Source: Paenibacillus artemisiicola (GTDB lineage Bacteria; Bacillota; Bacilli; Paenibacillales; Paenibacillaceae). From it: a stretch of 64,000 nucleotides of DNA. The stretch is from positions 124,001 to 188,000 of the forward strand of contig NZ_JAGGDJ010000002.1 of assembly GCF_017652985.1 (NCBI RefSeq), read 5' to 3'. A program made the translations under genes and the position numbers. The stretch's first letter is position 1; the number at the start of each line of letters is the position of its first letter. Of this stretch, positions 9,100 through 17,565 are shown one piece after another. Below the pieces are notes generated by a model. The model ran no database searches. It was not told the origin of the DNA and was given only the letters and a program-made list of their open reading frames with translations.

Positions 9100-9103
9100 G
9101 GTG

Positions 9104-9562
9104 ATGATCATTAGTACCTTCGAGCATTCGCTCGAAGTCGAGCAAGCGCTGGCCGTGCTGGAGCAGATGGGCGTGAGCCGGTCATCCATCATGACGGTCA
9201 TGATGGAGAACGGCGGCGAACGGACGGACAAGACCGCCGCCTTCTATCCGAACAAGACGACGCTGGCGTTCGAGGCGGGCATGGGGAGCGCGACCGCGTG
9301 CAGCGTCGTCGGCATCAGCGCCGGCTTCGTGCTGGACTGGGGACCGCTCATCTGGGGCATGCTGACGGCGTTGTTCGGCTTCGCCGCGGGGTTCGGAACG
9401 ACGCGCCTGCTGCAGGCGAAGTATTTCCGGCGTGCGCTGCGGATCCGGGAGCGGCTCCCGGAGCTGGCCGTCATCGTGGAGTGCCAGGAGCATCGGGTGC
9501 ACGAGGTGCAGCGCGTGCTGTGGGAATACCGGGCGCTCTCGGTCGGGCGGATCGAAGCGTGA
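9104..9562 (+). CDS. Small membrane protein, unknown function
   Basis: 152 aa. ATG at 9104, seven bases after AAGGAG; a GTG at 9101 is less well spaced. Residues 1-30 form an alpha-beta segment (IISTFEHSLEVEQALAVLEQMGV), like the sensing halves of DUF1269/general-stress families. Two glycine-rich membrane helices follow (MGSATACSVVGISAGFVL; WGMLTALFGFAAGFG). Residues 120-152 return to an alpha-beta pattern (LAVIVECQEHRVHEVQRVL). The fold therefore reads as a split ferredoxin-like domain interrupted by two helices (inference). It is coupled to the preceding membrane protein. Confidence 0.7.
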   Translation: MIISTFEHSLEVEQALAVLEQMGVSRSSIMTVMMENGGERTDKTAAFYPNKTTLAFEAGMGSATACSVVGISAGFVLDWGPLIWGMLTALFGFAAGFGTTRLLQAKYFRRALRIRERLPELAVIVECQEHRVHEVQRVLWEYRALSVGRIEA

Positions 9563-9594
9563 CGGAAGCGCGGATAAGCGAACGGGCAAACCGC

Positions 9595-9621
9595 CGGACC
9601 GGCGGGGCGTCCGTTTTTTTT
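9595..9621 (+). terminator. Intrinsic terminator
   Basis: CGGAC (9595-9599) pairs with GTCCG (9609-9613), followed by eight T residues. It ends the two-gene membrane-protein unit. The rest of the spacer to 9885 holds the azoreductase leader; no confident promoter was seen. Confidence 0.7.
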
Positions 9622-9885
9622 GTTGCGCCCGGACAACCATTCCTGGACCGTGGAATGCGGTCAGGACGGGAAGGCGAACCTTGAACGCGGCCTTCATGCC
9701 GCGGCGCGAATGCCTCTGCGGCTGCGGTTCCGTCCGTTGCAAGGGATTCGTAAAATATGGGAAATCCTGGCGGTATCTCGGCGGATACCTGAACACTTTA
9801 ATGTGCCTTCTTCCCAACTCCGATAAAATGATTGATAATGAGAAAGTCTTAAAATTAAACCAACCCGAAAGGATGTATACAGATA

Positions 9886-10515
9886 ATGGCAACCGTACTG
9901 TACATTACTGCACACCCGCACGATCACAGCGTTTCCGCTTCCATGGCCGTAGGCAAAGCGTTCATCGAGGCTTACCGCGAAGCGAATCCGTCCGACGAAG
10001 TTCTTCACCTCGACCTGTTCCAAGCGGACATCCCGCAAATCGACGCCGACGTCTTCGCAGGCTGGGGCAAGCTGCAATCCGGCACGGCCTTCGATCAACT
10101 GTCCGACGCCGAGAAAGCGAAAGTCGCACGTCTGGGCCAGCTCGTCGACCAATTCGTCGCTGCCGATAAATACGTCTTCGTCTCGCCAATGTGGAACTTC
10201 TCGTTCCCGCCGGTGCTGAAAGCGTACGTCGACTCCGTTGCCGTAGCCGGCAAAACGTTCAAATACACGTCCGAAGGTCCGGTCGGCCTGCTGTCCGACA
10301 AAAAAGGCCTGCACATCCAAGCTAGCGGCGGCGTATATTCCGCCGGTCCGGCAGCCGTCATGGAGAGCGGCTTCAGCTACCTGAAAAAAATCGCCACGTT
10401 CTTCGGCATTCCTTCCTTCGAGCCGCTGTACGTCGAAGGCATGGCGCTTGCCAACGCCGAAGAGTCCAAAGCGAAAGCCATCGCCGCGGCGCAAGATCTC
10501 GCAAAATCGTTCTAA
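9886..10515 (+). CDS. azoR: FMN-dependent NADH-azoreductase
   Basis: 209 aa flavodoxin-fold quinone/azo reductase of the AzoR/AcpD family. It uses FMN and NADH to reduce azo dyes and quinones in the cytoplasm. The phosphate-binding loop [15 protein letters not shown] (residues 8-22) and the FMN contact [20 protein letters not shown] (about 102-121) are clear. So is the ASGGVYS loop that closes over the flavin. Length is normal. GAAAGGAT lies before the ATG. It is monocistronic, bounded by a terminator on each side, with no obvious regulator nearby. Confidence 0.95.
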   Translation: MATVLYITAHPHDHSVSASMAVGKAFIEAYREANPSDEVLHLDLFQADIPQIDADVFAGWGKLQSGTAFDQLSDAEKAKVARLGQLVDQFVAADKYVFVSPMWNFSFPPVLKAYVDSVAVAGKTFKYTSEGPVGLLSDKKGLHIQASGGVYSAGPAAVMESGFSYLKKIATFFGIPSFEPLYVEGMALANAEESKAKAIAAAQDLAKSF

Positions 10516-10562
10516 TTCATCCGCCAATCGCCAGTCCGGAATGATATCCGGCCATCCATATG

Positions 10563-10596
10563 GGGCAAGAGAGACGCGTTCTCTCTTGCCCTTTTT
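10563..10596 (+). terminator. Intrinsic terminator after azoR
   Basis: GGGCAAGAGAGA pairs with TCTCTCTTGCCC around a short loop, followed by five T residues. Confidence 0.9.
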
Positions 10597-10617
10597 GTCG
10601 TGCGCGCCCGCCTTGCC

Positions 10618-10681
10618 TTTCAAGCTTGTAAGGTTGTTGAAAGCCGAATCAATAGGTGAATCGAAGGGAGGCGGCTACACT
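10618..10681 (+). promoter_or_regulatory. BceR-type activator box and promoter A (before the ligase)
   Basis: TTTCA-N4-TGTAA (10618-10631) is followed at 11-bp steps by TGAAAG (10638-10643) and TCAATAGG (10649-10656). After 19 bp comes a -10, TACACT (10676-10681). No good -35 exists, as expected for an activated promoter. The same layout recurs before the VanXY-like gene and the ABC transporter. BceR-type regulators are known to bind TnACA-N4-TGTAA inverted repeats. Confidence 0.75.
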
Positions 10682-10737
10682 CGTAAGGGAAAGCGAACCA
10701 GGCTTCACGACATCGATTCATGCGAGGAGAGATCATG

Positions 10738-11823
10738 ATGAACGATAAAATCGCGCTGGGCGTCCTGTTCGGCGGCGCGTCGACGGAATACGCGGTATCC
10801 CTGTCGTCGGCGGCCGCCGTCATCCGGGAGCTCGACCGCTCGAAATACGACCTGACCCTGATCGGCATTACGCGGGACGGCCGCTGGCTGCGCTACTTCG
10901 GCGGCGAAGACGACATCCGGGACGACCGCTGGGCGGCGCATCCCGGCTGCGTGACCGCCTTCCTGTCGCCGGACCGGTCTCGCAAAGGATTGTTCGAGCT
11001 GGCCGGAACGGAATACCGTTTCACGCCGCTCGATGCCGTCTTCCCGGTGCTGCACGGCAGGAACGGGGAGGACGGAACGCTGCAGGGGCTGCTCGAGCTC
11101 GCGGACCTGCCGTTCGTGGGCTGCGGCTCGCTGTCGTCCGCCGTCTGCATGGACAAGGCGGTCGCGAAGACGCTCGTCGAAGCGGCGGGCGTCCGCGTCC
11201 CGGCCGCGGCGACGCTGACCGCGGCGCAGTGGGCGGCCGGCGAACGCGGCGGAATCGATCGGCTCGCGTACCCGGTCTACGTCAAGCCCGCCCGCTCCGG
11301 CTCGTCGATCGGGATCACGAAGGCGCACGGCCCGGCGGAGCTGGAGGCCGGCATCGCCGAAGCGCTGCGGCACGACGATAAGCTCGTCGTGGAGACGCAC
11401 GTCGAAGGCGTCGAAATCGGCTGCGCGGTGCTCGGCGGGACGGAGCTCTTCGCGGGCGAGCTCGACGAGATCGAGCTCTCGGGCGGCTTCTTCGACCACG
11501 ACGAGAAATATTCGCTGCGCACGTCATCCATCCATCTGCCGGCCCGCATCGGGAAGGCCAAGACGGACGAGGCCCGCGAGACGGCGCTGCGGGTCTACCG
11601 GGCGCTCGGCTGCAGCGGCTACGCGCGCGTCGATCTGTTCCTCGCGGCGGACGGCACGCTCTATTTCAACGAGGTGAACACGATTCCCGGTTTTACGCCC
11701 GCGAGCCGGTATCCCAACATGATGCGGGCCGCCGGGCTAACCTTCCCGGACCTGCTCGACCGGCTCGTCGAAGAGGCGCTGCGCGGCCGACCGGCCGTTC
11801 CGGCCCGCCTTACGGCGCTGTAA
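10738..11823 (+). CDS. ddl: VanC/VanG-type D-alanine-D-serine (or D-Ala-D-Ala) ligase
   Basis: 361 aa ATP-grasp ligase that joins D-Ala to a second D-amino acid for peptidoglycan precursors in the cytoplasm. ATG at 10738 is seven bases after GAGGAGA. The N-terminus FGGASTEYAVSLSSA and the C-terminal active-site run EVNTIPGFTPASRYPNMM resemble Van ligases more than housekeeping Ddl. Housekeeping enzymes usually read E[RH]-[ED]VS at the first site and lack SRYPxMM. The omega loop retains Glu-Lys-Tyr (K257, Y258), as in D-Ala- and D-Ser-adding enzymes and unlike the His of D-Lac-adding VanA/B. The following VanXY- and VanT-like genes favour D-Ser, but substrate choice is inference. It is driven by the first of three shared promoters. 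Confidence 0.85.
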   Translation: MNDKIALGVLFGGASTEYAVSLSSAAAVIRELDRSKYDLTLIGITRDGRWLRYFGGEDDIRDDRWAAHPGCVTAFLSPDRSRKGLFELAGTEYRFTPLDAVFPVLHGRNGEDGTLQGLLELADLPFVGCGSLSSAVCMDKAVAKTLVEAAGVRVPAAATLTAAQWAAGERGGIDRLAYPVYVKPARSGSSIGITKAHGPAELEAGIAEALRHDDKLVVETHVEGVEIGCAVLGGTELFAGELDEIELSGGFFDHDEKYSLRTSSIHLPARIGKAKTDEARETALRVYRALGCSGYARVDLFLAADGTLYFNEVNTIPGFTPASRYPNMMRAAGLTFPDLLDRLVEEALRGRPAVPARLTAL

Positions 11824-11873
11824 GGAAGCTGAAAGGCGAACCGATAGGAATTTCCGCACGGCCCGCCTACACT
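11810..11873 (+). promoter_or_regulatory. BceR-type activator box and promoter B (before the VanXY-like gene)
   Basis: TTACG-N4-TGTAA (11810-11823) covers the last codons and the stop of the ligase gene. TGAAAG follows at 11830-11835, CCGATAGG at 11841-11848 and TACACT at 11868-11873. Every spacing is identical to box A. Confidence 0.72.
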
Positions 11874-11913
11874 TAGCGTAAGACAACCAACCGGAAGCGA
11901 GGAGAAGTCGCAT

Positions 11914-12795
11914 ATGATCCCGATAACGAGAAAACCTATAGAAGAACCGGCATGGTCGCTGCGCGGCGGCGCTCCGCTCGCAGGCGCGTACCGGACGGTC
12001 TACCTGGGCGTGGAGCGGGTCGGCAGCGGCAAGCTGGTGTTGGTCAACGCCGCGCATCCCGTGCGGACGTTCGAGACGCGTCTCGCGCCCGCGGCCGGAA
12101 GCCTGCTGCGGGAGACCGGCAGCCAAGAGCCTGACATCGCGCTCGACGCCGTCTGTCTCGCGCAGCTGACGGCGCTGCTGGACGGCTGCGGCGGCCGGGA
12201 GCGGATCGCCGTCGTGAGCGGCTACCGCTCGAAAGAGAAGCAGCGGGCGATCTACACGGACACGCTGCGCGAGCGCGGCCCGGCCTACACCGAAAGCTAC
12301 GTCGCGCTGCCCGGCGCGAGCGAGCATCAGACCGGGCTGGCCGTCGACGTCGGTCTCGCGGACGGCGGGCTCGATTACATCGCCCCGTCGTTCTCGGAGG
12401 GCGCGGAAGAGGCCGCTTCGTTCAAGCGGCTGGCGCCGGCGTACGGCTTCGTCCAGCGCTACGAGGAGGACAAGACGGCATTGACGGGCATCGCCTGCGA
12501 GCCGTGGCATTTTCGCTACGTCGGCCGCCCGCATGCGGCCGTGATGGCGCGCGAAAACCTGTGCCTCGAGGAATATACCGCGTTCATGAAGACCTACGCG
12601 TTCGGCGGGAAGCACCTGATCGTCGCGGACGCCGGCCTGCTGGCCGAGACGTACTACGTGCCGGCGGCGAAAGGCTTCACGCCCGTCCCGGTGCCCGCCG
12701 CCGGCGCGGCGGACTGGGACGTATCCGGCAACAACGAGGACGGCTTCGTCGTGACGGCCGTTTACGGCAAGGGGGCGAAGCGCCATGGCCGCTGA
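11914..12795 (+). CDS. vanXY: VanXY-like cytoplasmic D,D-peptidase
   Basis: 293 aa zinc D,D-peptidase of the VanY/VanXY family. It has SGYRSKEKQRAIY, VALPGASEHQTGLAVDVGL (zinc ligands His and Asp in SxHxxGxAxD) and EPWHFRYVG (catalytic Glu, third zinc His). There is no signal peptide or anchor, unlike VanY but like the soluble bifunctional VanXY enzymes. Those hydrolyse D-Ala-D-Ala and pentapeptide precursors so that only the altered precursor remains. GAGGAGA lies eight bases before the ATG. The last 11 bases overlap the racemase gene. About 45 C-terminal residues (SGNNEDGFVVT) are shared with the membrane-anchored VanY homologue at 60055. Dual activity is inferred. Confidence 0.85.
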   Translation: MIPITRKPIEEPAWSLRGGAPLAGAYRTVYLGVERVGSGKLVLVNAAHPVRTFETRLAPAAGSLLRETGSQEPDIALDAVCLAQLTALLDGCGGRERIAVVSGYRSKEKQRAIYTDTLRERGPAYTESYVALPGASEHQTGLAVDVGLADGGLDYIAPSFSEGAEEAASFKRLAPAYGFVQRYEEDKTALTGIACEPWHFRYVGRPHAAVMARENLCLEEYTAFMKTYAFGGKHLIVADAGLLAETYYVPAAKGFTPVPVPAAGAADWDVSGNNEDGFVVTAVYGKGAKRHGR

Positions 12796-15001
12796 CCGCA
12801 GCTTCGGCCGCGTCGACCTCGTCAAGCTCGTCGCCGCGCTGTTCGTCATCGCCAACCACACGGGGCCGCTTACCTCGTGGAACAAGGAAGCCGATTTCGT
12901 CCTGACGGGCATCCTCTCGCATCTGACCGTGCCGTTCTTCTTCCTGGCATCCGGCTTCTTCTTCTTCCGCCCCGCGAAGGACGGGACGCGGAACAAGCCG
13001 CCGGTCAAACGATTCCTGTGGCGAGTCGGCGGCCTGTACGCGCTCGGCTTGCTGCTCTACTTGCCGGTGAATCTGTATACCGGCCATTTCGGCCCGGGTC
13101 TGACGGTCGGCGCGCTGCTGCGGGACCTCTTCTTCGGCGGCACGTTTTATCACCTCTGGTATTTGCCCGCGCTGCTGCTCGGCACCGCGACTATCTATGC
13201 GCTGCGGCTCCGGCTTCGCGACCGGACGATCCTGATCTTGGCGGGCGCCTTGTACGCCGTCGGCTTGTTCGGCGACAGCTACTACGGCTTGTCCGCGAAG
13301 TCCGGCGCGCTGTCCGGGTTCTATGCGCAGCTGTTCGACGTCTTCGGCCAGACGCGCAACGGCCTGTTTTTCGCGCCGCTGTTCATCGCTTTGGGCGCAT
13401 ATGCCGGCAGCCAGGCGGGAGACGCCGGCCGGGAGGGCGACGGCGGCGGCCGTTCCGCCCGGCGGTACGGCGGCCTGTTCGCGGCATCGCTCGCCCTGCT
13501 GCTGCTCGAAGGCACCGTGCTGCACCGGCTCGGGCTGCCCTTGCACGAGGATATGTACATCGCGCTCATTCCGGCCGATTACGCCTTGTTCCGCCTGCTG
13601 ACGGCGCGGAGCAGCCGTTCGCGCCGACGGCTGCGCTACATGAGCACGGCGACGTACCTGCTCCATCCGCTCGTCATCATCTTGGTGCGCGGCGCCGCCG
13701 AATTAGCCGGCGTGCAAACGATCGTGGTCGGCAACAGCTTCGTATTCTTCGCCGTCGTGACCGCGCTGACGTTGCTGATCGCCGCCGCGCTTGCTATACT
13801 CGCGTTACCTAAAGCTTCGCGGAAGCCCGGCGGGCAGCGGGCATGGGTGGAGATCGACCTGGCGCGTCTGGACCATAACGCGCGGGCGCTGCGGGAGGCG
13901 CTGCCGGAAGGGACGGGCCTCATGGCGGTCGTCAAGGCGAACGCGTACGGCCACGGCGCGGTCGGCGTCGCCAAGCGCCTTTATCGCGGCGGAGTCCGCC
14001 ATTTCGCGGTCGCGGAGATCGGCGAGGCGGTCGAGCTGCGGAAGGCCGGCGTGAAGGGCGACATTCTCGTACTCGGCTATACGCCGACCGAGCGGCTGGC
14101 GGAGCTGATCCGCTGGAAGCTGACGCAGACGGTCATCCACGCCGACGACGCGCGGCGGCTGCAGGCGCACGGCGGCCGGTTCAAGGTGCACGTCAAAATC
14201 GACACCGGCATGAACCGGCTCGGCGAGCAGAGCGGCAACGACGACGAAATCCGCTCGATGTACCGGCACAGCCGGCTGGAGGTGACGGGCACGTACAGCC
14301 ACCTCGCCGAAGCCGACAGCCTCGATCCGGCCGACATCGCGTTCAGCCGCCAACAGATCGACCGCTTTCGGCGCGCCGTCGCCCTCGTCTGGTCGGCGGG
14401 CCTCGATCCGGGACGGCTGCACCTGCAAAGCAGCTACGGCATCCTGAACTTCCCCGATCTCGAGATGGATCTGGCTCGACCGGGCATCGCGCTCTACGGG
14501 CTGCTGTCTTCGGAAAGCGACGCGACCCGGACCCGGCTCGACCTGCGTCCGGTGCTCGCGCTGAAGGCCAGCGTCTCGCGGGTGCATCCCGTCAAGGCGG
14601 GCGAATCCGTCGGCTACGGCCGGAGCTTCACGGCGGCGTCCGACACGATGATCGCGACGGTCGCGATCGGCTACGCGGACGGCATTCCGCGCGAGCTGTC
14701 CGAGCGGGGCGGCAGCGTGCTGATCCACGGGCGGCGGGCGCCCATCGTCGGCCGCATCTGCATGGATCAGCTGACCGTCGACGTGAGCGGCATTCCGGAC
14801 GTCCGCCAAGGCGACGCCGCGACGATCATCGGAGAGGACGGCGATGAGCGGATTACCGCGGGCGAGATGGCGGCGCGCACCGGCACGATCACGAACGAGA
14901 TCGTCTGCGCGATGGGCATGCGGGCGGCGAAGCGGTTCGTTCCCGAAGCCGGCCGCCGTCCCGCGCGGAAGGCGCTTGCCGGGCTTCACGCGCTGCGGTA
15001 A
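12785..15001 (+). CDS. vanT: VanT-like membrane-bound serine/alanine racemase
   Basis: 738 aa fusion. Residues 1-340 are an acyltransferase-3-type membrane domain with about ten helices (VDLVKLVAALFVIANHTGPL, HLTVPFFFLASGFFFF). In VanT this part is thought to import L-Ser. Residues about 353-715 are a fold-type III alanine racemase with PLP lysine K384 in VVKANAYGHG, IDTGMNRLG, ARPGIALYG and CMDQLTVDVS. Where alanine racemases have the PLP-stacking Tyr (YE motif; Tyr354 of the Geobacillus enzyme), this protein has Asn704 (TITNEIVC). That Asn is the feature reported for VanT serine racemases. The start overlaps the VanXY-like gene, so the two are translationally coupled. Confidence 0.9.
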   Translation: MAADRSFGRVDLVKLVAALFVIANHTGPLTSWNKEADFVLTGILSHLTVPFFFLASGFFFFRPAKDGTRNKPPVKRFLWRVGGLYALGLLLYLPVNLYTGHFGPGLTVGALLRDLFFGGTFYHLWYLPALLLGTATIYALRLRLRDRTILILAGALYAVGLFGDSYYGLSAKSGALSGFYAQLFDVFGQTRNGLFFAPLFIALGAYAGSQAGDAGREGDGGGRSARRYGGLFAASLALLLLEGTVLHRLGLPLHEDMYIALIPADYALFRLLTARSSRSRRRLRYMSTATYLLHPLVIILVRGAAELAGVQTIVVGNSFVFFAVVTALTLLIAAALAILALPKASRKPGGQRAWVEIDLARLDHNARALREALPEGTGLMAVVKANAYGHGAVGVAKRLYRGGVRHFAVAEIGEAVELRKAGVKGDILVLGYTPTERLAELIRWKLTQTVIHADDARRLQAHGGRFKVHVKIDTGMNRLGEQSGNDDEIRSMYRHSRLEVTGTYSHLAEADSLDPADIAFSRQQIDRFRRAVALVWSAGLDPGRLHLQSSYGILNFPDLEMDLARPGIALYGLLSSESDATRTRLDLRPVLALKASVSRVHPVKAGESVGYGRSFTAASDTMIATVAIGYADGIPRELSERGGSVLIHGRRAPIVGRICMDQLTVDVSGIPDVRQGDAATIIGEDGDERITAGEMAARTGTITNEIVCAMGMRAAKRFVPEAGRRPARKALAGLHALR

Positions 15002-15022
15002 CAAGGAGGGATACTAGGAACC

Positions 15023-15721
15023 ATGTACGATATCATGATCGTCGAGGACGACGGCAAGATCGCCGCGATGCTGCAGGCCCATATCCGCAAATACGGCTTC
15101 AACGGCATCATCGTCGACGAATTCGACGCGGTGCTGGACCGGTTCCGGGAGCTCGAGCCCCATATGGTGCTGCTCGACATCAATTTGCCCAGCTTCGACG
15201 GGTATTATTGGTGCCGCCAAATCCGGGCGGTGTCCAGCTGCCCGATCATCGTCATCTCGGCCCGGAGCGGCAAGATGGACCAGCTGATGGCGCTCGAGAA
15301 CGGCGCCGACGATTACATGACGAAGCCGTTTCATTACGAGATCGTCATGGCCAAGATCCGCAACCAGCTGCGGCGGGCTTACGGCGATCTCGCCGCCAAG
15401 GAGCGGGTCGTCAGCCATGCCGGCCTGCTGCTCTATCCGGAGCGGATGGAGCTTCACCTGAACGGCCGGTCCGTCGCCATGAGCAAGAAGGAGACGGTGC
15501 TGCTCGAGACGCTGCTCGAGCGCAGTCCGCGCGTGGTGAGCCGGGAGACGATCCTGGACAAGCTGTGGGATGACGCGTTCGTGGACGACAACACGCTCAG
15601 CGTGAACATTACGCGCATCCGCAAGCGGCTGTCCGAGCTCGGCATCGAGCAGGCGCTGGAGACGGTCCGCGGCTCGGGCTACCGCCTGAACCCGGTCTGG
15701 ACGGAAGAGGCTCCGCGATGA
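15023..15721 (+). CDS. BceR-like OmpR-family response regulator
   Basis: 232 aa. Receiver domain with acidic pocket E8, D9 and D10, phospho-acceptor D52 in LLDINLPSFDGYYWCRQIR (very typical of BceR) and K101 in TKPF. A winged-helix output domain lies at about residues 130-225, ending in RGSGYRL. AAGGAGGG precedes the ATG 21 bases after the racemase stop. The sensor gene overlaps its end by four bases (ATGA). It is the likely activator of the three promoter boxes at 10618, 11810 and 16697, which fit the TnACA-N4-TGTAA form bound by BceR-type proteins. Autoregulation follows, since its own gene lies behind box B. Confidence 0.93.
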   Translation: MYDIMIVEDDGKIAAMLQAHIRKYGFNGIIVDEFDAVLDRFRELEPHMVLLDINLPSFDGYYWCRQIRAVSSCPIIVISARSGKMDQLMALENGADDYMTKPFHYEIVMAKIRNQLRRAYGDLAAKERVVSHAGLLLYPERMELHLNGRSVAMSKKETVLLETLLERSPRVVSRETILDKLWDDAFVDDNTLSVNITRIRKRLSELGIEQALETVRGSGYRLNPVWTEEAPR

Positions 15722-16710
15722 AGCTGTTCGCGCGCGAGCATCTGCCGCTCCTGTTCTGGTCGGCGCTTCAGTGGGCCGTCGTGCTGCTCGTCTATCGCCT
15801 CGACGGCTTCGCGCGGCCCTCGACGGCGCTCTACGCGGTGTTTCTGAGCGCGGTGCTGCTCAGCTGCTACTTGCTCATCCGCTACTTCACGCATCGCGGC
15901 TTCTATGCCCGGCTGACGGAGCGGCTCGGCTCGCTTGGCCAATCCGTCGCCCGCCGGGAGACGGCGCCGCTGCCGTCCGCGCTCGGCCGCCTGCTGGACG
16001 CCCAGTACAGCCACTACCGCAACGAAATCCAAGCCTGGGAGCGCAAACAGCGGGAGCATCTGACCTTCATCAACCAATGGGCGCACCAGATGAAGACGCC
16101 GCTCTCCGTCATCGAAATGATCACGCAGGACGAGGAAGACGAGCGCCTGCGAAGCATTTCGGAGGAAGGCGACCGGATGCGGCACGGCATCGAAATGATG
16201 CTCTATACGGCCCGGCTCGAGACGTTCGAGCAGGATTTCGGCGTGGAGCCGGTTTCCCTGCGGCAGACGGCGAACGAGGCCGTGCACGAATACAAACGCC
16301 TGTTCATCCGCAGCCACGTCTATCCGGAAGTGAACGTCGACGAACGCTTCGTCGTGCAGACCGATGCCAAATGGCTTCGGTTTATTGTGCTGCAGCTGCT
16401 GTCCAACGCCATCAAGTATTCGTCGGGCAGCGGCCGGACCGTCACGGTGTCGGCGTTCGAGCGGGACGGCGCGCCGGTGCTCGAGATCCGCGACCGCGGC
16501 GTCGGCATTCCGAAGGCCGACCGGCAGCGGGTGTTCCAGCCGTTCTACACCGGCGAGAACGGCCGGTCGTTCAAGGAATCGACGGGCATGGGCCTGTATT
16601 TGGCGAACGAGGTGGCCAAGAAGCTGGAGCTGCGGCTGGAGCTGGAATCGGAGGTCGGCGCCGGCACCGCGGTGCGCATCGCGTTCGGCCGCCGGCTTAC
16701 AACGTTGTAA
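15718..16710 (+). CDS. BceS-like intramembrane-sensing histidine kinase
   Basis: 330 aa. Two membrane helices (about 12-30 and 38-60) are separated by only a few residues, so there is no extracellular sensor. This is the hallmark of kinases that take their signal from a partner ABC transporter. Phospho-acceptor H123 lies in WAHQMKTPLSVI. The ATP-binding boxes follow: LLSNAIKYSS (N), EIRDRGVGIPKAD (G1) and STGMGLYLANEV (G2). The protein is phylogenetically unlike VanS, which has a periplasmic loop. Its stop codon lies inside the BceR-type box of the downstream transporter promoter. Confidence 0.93.
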   Translation: MKLFAREHLPLLFWSALQWAVVLLVYRLDGFARPSTALYAVFLSAVLLSCYLLIRYFTHRGFYARLTERLGSLGQSVARRETAPLPSALGRLLDAQYSHYRNEIQAWERKQREHLTFINQWAHQMKTPLSVIEMITQDEEDERLRSISEEGDRMRHGIEMMLYTARLETFEQDFGVEPVSLRQTANEAVHEYKRLFIRSHVYPEVNVDERFVVQTDAKWLRFIVLQLLSNAIKYSSGSGRTVTVSAFERDGAPVLEIRDRGVGIPKADRQRVFQPFYTGENGRSFKESTGMGLYLANEVAKKLELRLELESEVGAGTAVRIAFGRRLTTL

Positions 16711-16760
16711 GGTTGCTGAAAGAGCGATCAATAGGACCGCGGCGCCCGAGCGGGTACACT
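16697..16760 (+). promoter_or_regulatory. BceR-type activator box and promoter C (before the ABC pair)
   Basis: A perfect TTACA-ACGT-TGTAA palindrome (16697-16710) covers the kinase stop codon. TGAAAG follows at 16717-16722, TCAATAGG at 16728-16735 and TACACT at 16755-16760. Spacings equal those of boxes A and B. This is the best match of the three to the known BceR operator form. Confidence 0.8.
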
Positions 16761-16791
16761 GGAGGCATCGAAGAATCAAGGGGGACAGAAG

Positions 16792-17565
16792 ATGGATCTG
16801 CTAACCGTTCGCAATCTCGGCAAAATCTACGCGGGGGCCGTCTCGTACGAAGCGCTCGCGGATATCGACCTGACGGTGGCCGAAGGCGAATTCGTCGGCG
16901 TCATGGGGCCGTCCGGAAGCGGCAAAACCACGCTGCTCAACATGGTGTCGACGATCGACAAGCCGACGTCCGGCGAAGTGAGGATCGCCGGCCAGGACCC
17001 GTACCGGCTTACGTACGACCAGCTGGCGCTGTTCCGGCGCCGGGAGCTCGGCTTCGTCTTTCAAGCCTACAATCTGCTGCAGACGCTGACCGTCAAAGAA
17101 AACATCCTGCTGCCGCTCGTGCTCGACGGCGTGCCGCTCGGCGAGATGAATCGGCGCGCCGACGAAATCGCCGCCAAACTCGGCATCTCGGCGATTTTGG
17201 GCAAGCGCACCTATGAAATCTCCGGCGGGCAGGCCCAGCGGACGGCGATTGCCAGGGCGCTCGTCCACCGGCCCAAGCTGGTGCTCGCGGACGAGCCGAC
17301 GGGCAACCTGGATTCGAAGGCCGCGCGCGACGTCATGGAGATCCTGGAGAAGCGCAACGAAGCGGACCGCACGACCATGCTGCTCGTGACGCACGACCCG
17401 GCCGCGGCCAGCTACTGCCACCGCGTCGTCTTCATCAAGGACGGCCGCCTGTACAACGAGATTCACTGCGGGGACAGCCGCGCCGCGTTCTATCAGCGAA
17501 TCATCGACCTGCTGTCGATGATGGGAGGGACGGAGCATGAATTTTCGCCGGTTCGCCATTCTTAA
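16792..17565 (+). CDS. BceA-like ABC transporter ATPase
   Basis: 257 aa ATPase of the MacB/BceA class. Walker A is GPSGSGKTT, the Q-loop is VFQAYNLL, the signature is [15 protein letters not shown] and Walker B is [12 protein letters not shown]. It partners the large FtsX-type permease encoded next, overlapping it by 29 bases. Bce-type transporters recognise lipid II-cycle-blocking peptide antibiotics and relay the flux to the BceS-like kinase. Both are encoded here in the expected arrangement. Expression starts from box C. Confidence 0.95.
   Translation: MDLLTVRNLGKIYAGAVSYEALADIDLTVAEGEFVGVMGPSGSGKTTLLNMVSTIDKPTSGEVRIAGQDPYRLTYDQLALFRRRELGFVFQAYNLLQTLTVKENILLPLVLDGVPLGEMNRRADEIAAKLGISAILGKRTYEISGGQAQRTAIARALVHRPKLVLADEPTGNLDSKAARDVMEILEKRNEADRTTMLLVTHDPAAASYCHRVVFIKDGRLYNEIHCGDSRAAFYQRIIDLLSMMGGTEHEFSPVRHS

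Noticed and set aside
10738..11823. VanA/VanB-type D-Ala-D-Lac ligase
   Set aside because: No vanH-like dehydrogenase gene, and the omega loop keeps Lys-Tyr instead of the His of D-Lac ligases.
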